Shown one piece after another: positions 58,732-64,000 of a stretch of 64,000 nt of DNA (positions within the stretch are counted from its first letter, which is position 1; each line of letters begins with the position of its first letter). The stretch covers positions 188,001 to 252,000 of the forward strand of contig WPIO01000192.1 of assembly GCA_009760855.2 (NCBI GenBank), in the 5' to 3' direction. The position numbers and the translations under genes are program-made. The notes below the pieces were generated by a model. That model had not been told where the DNA came from, made no database searches, and saw only the letters and a program-made list of their open reading frames with translations. The stretch is from Cristatella mucedo (taxonomy: Eukaryota; Bryozoa; Phylactolaemata; Cristatellidae).

Positions 58732-59370
58732 GCACGCGCGGGTTTTAATTGTTGTGAACGGATAGCTATAGCACAGAAGTTGGTGCTCGCTATAAATTTA
58801 CCCTGTCCAACCTTGACAAGAAGAGGTGACCGTTTTCCGGAAGGCTAGCCAATCGTCAGCTATGTGAGGCGTGGACAGAGTACTCGCTTTGCTTCACGAA
58901 TCTCCGGTTGAGTACTCCGATGTACGTATTGAATCATGCACGCACTTTATATAACGCATCTATCTCTAGCTTCATGCTCGATAGTATACTTTGCAGCCGC
59001 TATCTGCTTGAGACTTGTTGCTACCTCTAAAAACTCGTGGGCGCAGGCGAATGTTTCAGTCTAAGCATATGCTGGCCGCCACCAATGTTAGCACAACTAT
59101 CTTTTGCATACTCGCGTGCGTTGGAGTTACTCCGACCACTCACAAGCCTCAGCGCTTCGACATGCCAGCTGTTCCAGTATTTGCACACGCCGATTGGATG
59201 TCTACAAACCCGCGATTTGTGCACTATTTTGTTCAAAAAAACTAGGTGCTGGAGCCGCTACACATACGTGACAGGATATAGACCGCACGACTCGACTAGC
59301 ACTTCCGGCAACCTTCGTCCATAGTAGGGACGGCAAGTAGGTCTCGTCGCCCTAGTGACGCCTAGTACTC

Positions 59371-59517
59371 GAGCCGTGATGGCACACTAGGTAAGGCAGT
59401 TGCGTGGGTTCGATTCCTGCGGTGGGCGATTCTTTATCGCCACTGCAAGCGGTGGTGATAGCCGTAAAGGCTCTTCTGTCGCTATACAAAAAGAGGCTGT
59501 TTAATCAGCTAGGATGT
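59371..59517 (+). mobile_element. SINE-A copy lacking the central palindrome
   Basis: GAGCCGTGATGGCACACTAG, GTAAGGCAGTTGC, then directly GTGGGTTCGATTCC, GGTGGTGATAGCCGTAAAGG, GTCGCTATACAAAAAGAGGC and TGTTTAATCAGCTAGGA. Otherwise near consensus. About 24 bp, essentially the palindrome found in the other copies, is missing between the two box regions. Confidence 0.88.
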
Positions 59518-59519
59518 AT

Positions 59520-60595
59520 TTATTTATTTTGTTGCTATATGAGCCTATACGAGGGATTCGAGCACTGCCAAACGTGGATTCGACTTGGCTGGATGCGTTT
59601 ATGCAGAAGGGTTTGCGATACAGCTTGCGGCCATAAAGTGGTGGTAGCGGTGGTAGTATAAGAATAGGAAGCGTTTGCTGAACCTGCGTTCAATCACCCA
59701 CCGCGGCAGCCGATACTAAAGTGCTGCTGCTGCTTGGGTCTGCTTGCCGGATGCCGTATTCATCTGTGTGTGATATGGACTTGGTTGACTTGTAAATTGC
59801 GATTGGTTATCCGGAAATACATTGGGTACCCGAATGAGAGTCAGACTTCAGCGAAATATGTGTGTAGTTGAGTCTTCACCTAGGTAAAGGATTTGGCCAG
59901 TTTGAAATCGATGTAGCAGGCATGTTTCAAGGGCATTTACCCGCTCCTTGAATTTTGTAATTATATGTGCGCATAACGATGCGATGAGCTTGGGTATCTG
60001 CGTATCTCCAAAGAGAGACGATTATAGGAGCGACGGTGACCTCTGTTGTTATCTCAACCGGCAGCAGTTCATGTTACTTTCGCATTGCGAATGATGTGGG
60101 TTGTTAAAAGACATAACCTCGGTATGTGCCTTGCACACCGCAAGAGTGGCCTTATACACCTACTGACTTGACCTTGAGGCAATTGTGGCGACTTTATTGA
60201 CCCAAAAAATATTCCAGCCGTTTTAAATATTTTGTCTACGCCAGGTAGGCCGTGTCCCGTTTTTCGGTTGGCTGTGCTTTGTAAGCGAAGTCCTGCGTTG
60301 ATCTTTATCGAAAGTGCCAGCGAGAGTCGACTCGCGGTTTTCGTAGGAATGCCACATTTCAGGGTTATTTCGGCCGAGTTAAAAATGCCTCTTCCCACAG
60401 GTCTTCTAGAGCCTGTGGCCACCTGCCATTGACTGGAGACGAGGGTTCACAGTGGCCCCTTTAACCAAATTAAGAAATTAGAAGCGCATGAGAAGAAATC
60501 TCTTGTTCGTTTGCTTGGTTACCCGTCTTTTAGGGTCCCGCTTGCTTTGTGCATGCCTTCCTAAACAAATATTAGCTGATTTTGTAGCCTCATTT
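59520..60595. other. No gene recognised
   Basis: Single-copy DNA with short frames only. A small inverted repeat CCACAGG...CCTGTGG lies near 60395-60420. Confidence 0.3.
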
Positions 60596-60599
60596 ATAT

Positions 60600-60700
60600 A
60601 TATAATAATAATATTAATACATTTCATAAAGTGTCCCAGAGAACTCAATCTCTTTCTTGGCACTTTACGTCTGCTGCAAAGCAAACACGATCGAATAGTG
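60600..60700 (-). mobile_element. LINE-1f 3' tail
   Basis: Reversed tail: ATAATAATAATATTAATACA, CAGAGAACTCAATCTCTTTC, TTGGCACTTTACG, CTGCTGCAAAGC. Confidence 0.8.
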
Positions 60701-60709
60701 AGCGGTATA

Positions 60710-60825
60710 AATAGCGGCAGAAGCGCCGTACCGGCCGTTCACCACCGCCTGTAGCCAATATAGGATCACCCACTTCAGGAAGCAGCGAACCTGGGCCGTG
60801 AAGAACGAGCACCTTACCTCGCAGC
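60710..60825 (-). mobile_element. Degenerate SINE-A head
   Basis: On the minus strand: GAGGTAAGGTGCTCG, a box B-like GGTTCGCTGC, GGGTGATCC and GGCGGTGGTGAACGGCC. It lies beside a LINE-1f tail of the same orientation. Confidence 0.5.
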
Positions 60826-61320
60826 TAAGATCCAGCAGGTTGCATCAAAAGATTTCCTCTTGAAAACTTGCTTTGTCGGAGGTATCACTAGATCAAGTGA
60901 ACCGAGATCGTGTAGCTAGCTCTGCTTCGTAGAATCACAGTAAGCATAGAAAACTATCCGACGGAGGCCGTGCATTCCTAACGCTTCTATCAGCTCACCT
61001 GACACCGACTTCAGGGACAGCTACTATTGAGCACTATCAAGTCGGCGGGCAATGTGGACATTAACCTTCTGAAATGCTTTGGAACTTGGGGCGCACGCTT
61101 TGGACTCAAAAAAGGAAAACCGCAGTTTCGTTTGTACCCAGCTTTTCAGTCGTCGTCATCCTTTGCATCCTTTAGAACTGCAACCTGAATAGAGTGCCTA
61201 TCAGTTCTAACTTTGCTCACATCCGGTAAACATCTCCTTTCTCACCCATAACAAAGACTTCGTCGGGCGCATGAACTTTGACTAGGAATGTTCTGAACTT
61301 ATCACCTTTTTACTGAGAAC

Positions 61321-61660
61321 ATTGTAATAACAATAAGAAATTTATATAGCGCTCTTAGAGGACTACAGAAACTAAATCCATTGGTTAGCGATCAAATGGA
61401 TCACGTCAGCATGTATATTGACACAGAGTACAATTTACATGGACCCATCAAATGCATAGGCACAAGAGCACCTTTTTAGCTACTACACAATGGTCATCTA
61501 GTCAATCGATGTAGTGACGTCAGTCAGAAGTGAATTCAAGGCTTTGGCAGAATACAAACTAAAGGCACTGACTGAGCTTCAGTAAACAGCATGCAGTGAT
61601 CATGCTGACTTGTGCCAACATTTTTACGGTAATCGTGAGCCCATAACGTTGAAGCATAAC
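61321..61660 (-). mobile_element. LINE-1f copy, decayed 3' part
   Basis: On the minus strand the DNA near 61535-61580 encodes AFSLYSAKALNSLLTDV, matching the FSSYAPKAWNSLP motif. It is followed by a GGGTCCATGTAAATTG UTR start and a tail with GAGCGCTATATAAATTTCTT ATT. Confidence 0.7.
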
Positions 61661-61926
61661 TGTAAGCGCTACAGTTCGCCGCTAATTTTAGTAGTAGCCC
61701 AGTTATATTTCTACATGCAGAGTACGCCTGATGATGCAGCGAAAGCGTTGTAAACAAAAATAGACTTAAAAACCATTTGACTGACTTCCGCCGAGCTCAA
61801 TAGATGGCATTGATTTTACAATCAAGACTGTACCATCAACGGTGTTTAATCACACTAGGAAGCGCGTACGTTTTTCTATTCAGAACTTGTAAAATAAAAT
61901 GAGTCTCTCTTTACCGAGATCTCCGC

Positions 61927-62235
61927 TTAGCGAACCCCACACACTGACCGATGGCTATTGAACAAACAACTCGACCGTAAGTCATGGCCTCGACCTTCGC
62001 CATTCGTGCCGACTGTTTCTGAGGTGCGGCCGGCAGAGACGCAACCAGGAGAATGACGCACATTTCCACTGAGTCTACAGCGAGCGAGACGCTGGAGCAA
62101 GCGCAAGAATGAGCTACCTTCGCTATAACGATCTTCGCTCAGTAGAGAGCGTCTGCTTGCCATTCCCCAGGTCCAGGAGCTGCCGAGCATGAGAAATGGC
62201 ACCAGCAGCGTGAGCGAAGAAGAGGCGAACTTCAA
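61927..62235 (-). other. Possible exon with signal-peptide-like start
   Basis: Downstream of a pyrimidine-rich acceptor-like CCTTTTTTGAAG the minus strand reads FASSSLTLLVPFLMLGSSWT, then WGMASRRSLLSEDRYSEGSS and FLRLLQRLARCRL. That is a hydrophobic segment followed by dibasic sites, as in secreted prepropeptides. There is no ATG before the hydrophobic segment, no clear donor and no family match. Confidence 0.2.
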
Positions 62236-62239
62236 AAAA

Positions 62240-63040
62240 GGTTGACCGCTTTTGAGTCGTATGCACTTTGAGTTTTGGATTACAGTTAAAATTGTAGGCC
62301 GGTCAAGTCTATTGAGCCTCGAGAAAGGTCAGCCCTACTAGCAGCACTCATTTCGCACTCGGTGCTCGCGTGCTTCTTCACCGGAAATGGAATGCTTTGA
62401 CCTGTTTGGGCGATTTTCTCAGACTCGATCCGGATCTGGCTTCATCTTGGTCTGGATTTTCGCAGACCAAACCAACCCGTGAAAGCGCTAGACTACTGTG
62501 TTGCTTACGATTGAGAGACGGGAGCGGTTTAAGCCAGCCAGACGCCAAATGAACAGGAGTAGCCTGCTGACACTTGTAACTATTTTCAGAGGTCCTTCGA
62601 AGCCAATTCATTGCCACTCACTTCCTTGTCAGTTTTAATCTTCTTCTGTATTATGGTATAATGCCTTTATTTTTGCTGACATACCTGCACCTTGTTGGCG
62701 ATAGATTAATTATTGAAAGCAGCTCTTGGTTAGAGCGCCCTGTAGAAAACTTGCCAACTTACTAAAGTAGTAAGTCGTCGAGGCTTTTTGAAGTGAAGAA
62801 ACAGCTTATAATCTTAGCGTGCCATCCAAAAAAGTATAGACATTGGTCTTCGCTTCAATTTTTCCAGCCATCTGCGACAGCCAAAGGTAAATTAGGGTAA
62901 ATTTTCAGGACAGGGTTTTTCTCAAGATTGCCAGAGTTGGATTAAACGAAATGAAGAAAGTCATCCGGAAAATCTCGCGACACTTACCGAGCGGTAAGCT
63001 TACAAAGATACTGAGTACGTATTGAATATACGCGTAAATG
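62240..63040. other. No gene seen
   Basis: AT-rich single-copy sequence without recognised repeats. Confidence 0.3.
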
Positions 63041-63045
63041 CAAGT

Positions 63046-63329
63046 AGTGTCGGAGCTAGGATTTTTATCTATGGGGTGAGACTGCAAAATCTGTATGTAG
63101 GGGCAAGACCCAAGATCGATATGTAGCGGGGCTAGACGCACAACTACTGAAAAACCGTACATCAAAATCGTATCGTTTATTCGACGAAAACTCGGCGGTA
63201 GCTCATGAGGGGGAGTTAAGACCTTATCTATTGATTGGTGCCGGTCGGGAGCGTAAGAATCGGGGGCAGGTCCAGGTCGCTGCCCCGCTGTAGTGAGGGG
63301 GAAAATGGCCCCCTTCTGGCTCCGACACC
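63046..63329. mobile_element. MITE family M copy B
   Basis: Left end GTGTCGGAGCTAGGATTTTT, right end CTGGCTCCGACAC (inverted). Internal ATGGGGTGAGACTGCAAAAT, GTAGGGGCAAGACC, TCGTATCGTTTATTCGACGA and GGGGGAAAATGGCCCCC are in the same order as the copy at 35926. Non-coding. Confidence 0.75.
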
Positions 63330-63334
63330 CAGCT

Positions 63335-64000
63335 CGTGCGAGTGTTGCGTCTATGTATGCCTATATACCCATAGATGATGTAGACACTCTTTAATTGCAT
63401 ACGATCTGGTGGTGAAAGTTCTAACGCATTTAGAGAGCTAAACGATTGAGAAATGTGAAGCAAAATTGAGAAGAAGTCAATCGAATAAGAATATTTGTTA
63501 CAGTAATGCAGTAAGCAGTAACAGACTTCATGCCGCTCGACATATAATAGTTTAGTATCTACTGCATACGGTGCTGGCTTAAACTACCTCGCAGGAAAGG
63601 TTATATGCGCTAATGATTCAATGGTCGATATAGATTGAATCTCAGTAGTTACCAATCAGGCCGTGTCGGTTTTACTACTATTATCCTTGCCGCTCTGATG
63701 CAGCCAAATTATGCCGCTCAAACTCTGCATGCAGTCCCGTTGGCGTTCTCCTGGAGTTTAAGCAAGCGCGTATGGCTTACATTAATGTAAGTGTACCGTT
63801 TGATTTGCGGACGATGAGCGAATGCATTGTTCTGGCCCACCTTAAGGTTTACATCCGAACAGCTGACCCCTAAAGCAAACTTCATGATAGCCGCTCGATA
63901 TTGCTAAGAATGAATGCAAAATGTTGGTTTTACTTTCGCTCGCTGGCTTGGTAGATGCATATAGAAAAACTTGGCAAAGTGTGGCGTAAGCAGTGCTGCT
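63335..64000. other. No gene seen
   Basis: AT-rich sequence to the window end; nothing recognised. Confidence 0.3.

Overview
This window is nuclear DNA from an animal, almost certainly an invertebrate bilaterian. Genes are split by GT-AG introns of roughly 0.9 to 3.9 kb. CpG-rich blocks alternate with AT-richer DNA. Most recognisable sequence is non-LTR retrotransposon, tRNA-like SINE, DNA-transposon and microsatellite. I cannot place it below that level. The one clear orthologue is well diverged from the vertebrate protein, which argues against a vertebrate. There is no prokaryotic gene organisation.

Two protein-coding genes can be supported. (1) On the minus strand, three consecutive exons (11119-10547, 6673-6542, 2755-2556) join in frame. 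They encode a signal-anchor segment followed by much of a PKDCC/VLK-type secretory-pathway kinase domain. The rest of the C-lobe lies in unrecognised exons or beyond position 1. (2) On the plus strand at 42845-45510, a three-exon gene encodes a predicted secreted protein of about 274 residues with a signal peptide and one six-cysteine EGF domain. A core promoter (GC box, CCAAT box, TATA-like element) lies about 165-240 bp upstream. I could not name this protein.

Region by region: 1-11.1 kb is the PKDCC-like gene, and its first intron holds a SPIN-like hAT element with a perfect 8-bp target duplication. 11.1-13.3 kb is CpG-rich 5' flank. 13.3-38 kb is dense in repeats: many 5'-truncated copies of one L2/CR1-like LINE (here LINE-1f), two tRNA-like SINEs (SINE-A and SINE-B), a second RT-derived repeat (R element), a ~170-bp satellite, a split Ty3/gypsy-type integrase, and large GACAGA and TA microsatellites. 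39.5-50.9 kb is a large CpG-rich domain around the EGF gene with two perfect hairpins. 51-64 kb returns to LINE/SINE/MITE remnants and microsatellites with no convincing gene.

The repeats are functionally linked. SINE-B and LINE-1f share the same 3' hairpin-like tail, so the LINE probably supplied the machinery that copied SINE-B. Several elements are nested in one another: SINE in LINE, LINE in integrase, R element in satellite. This gives a relative order of insertion.
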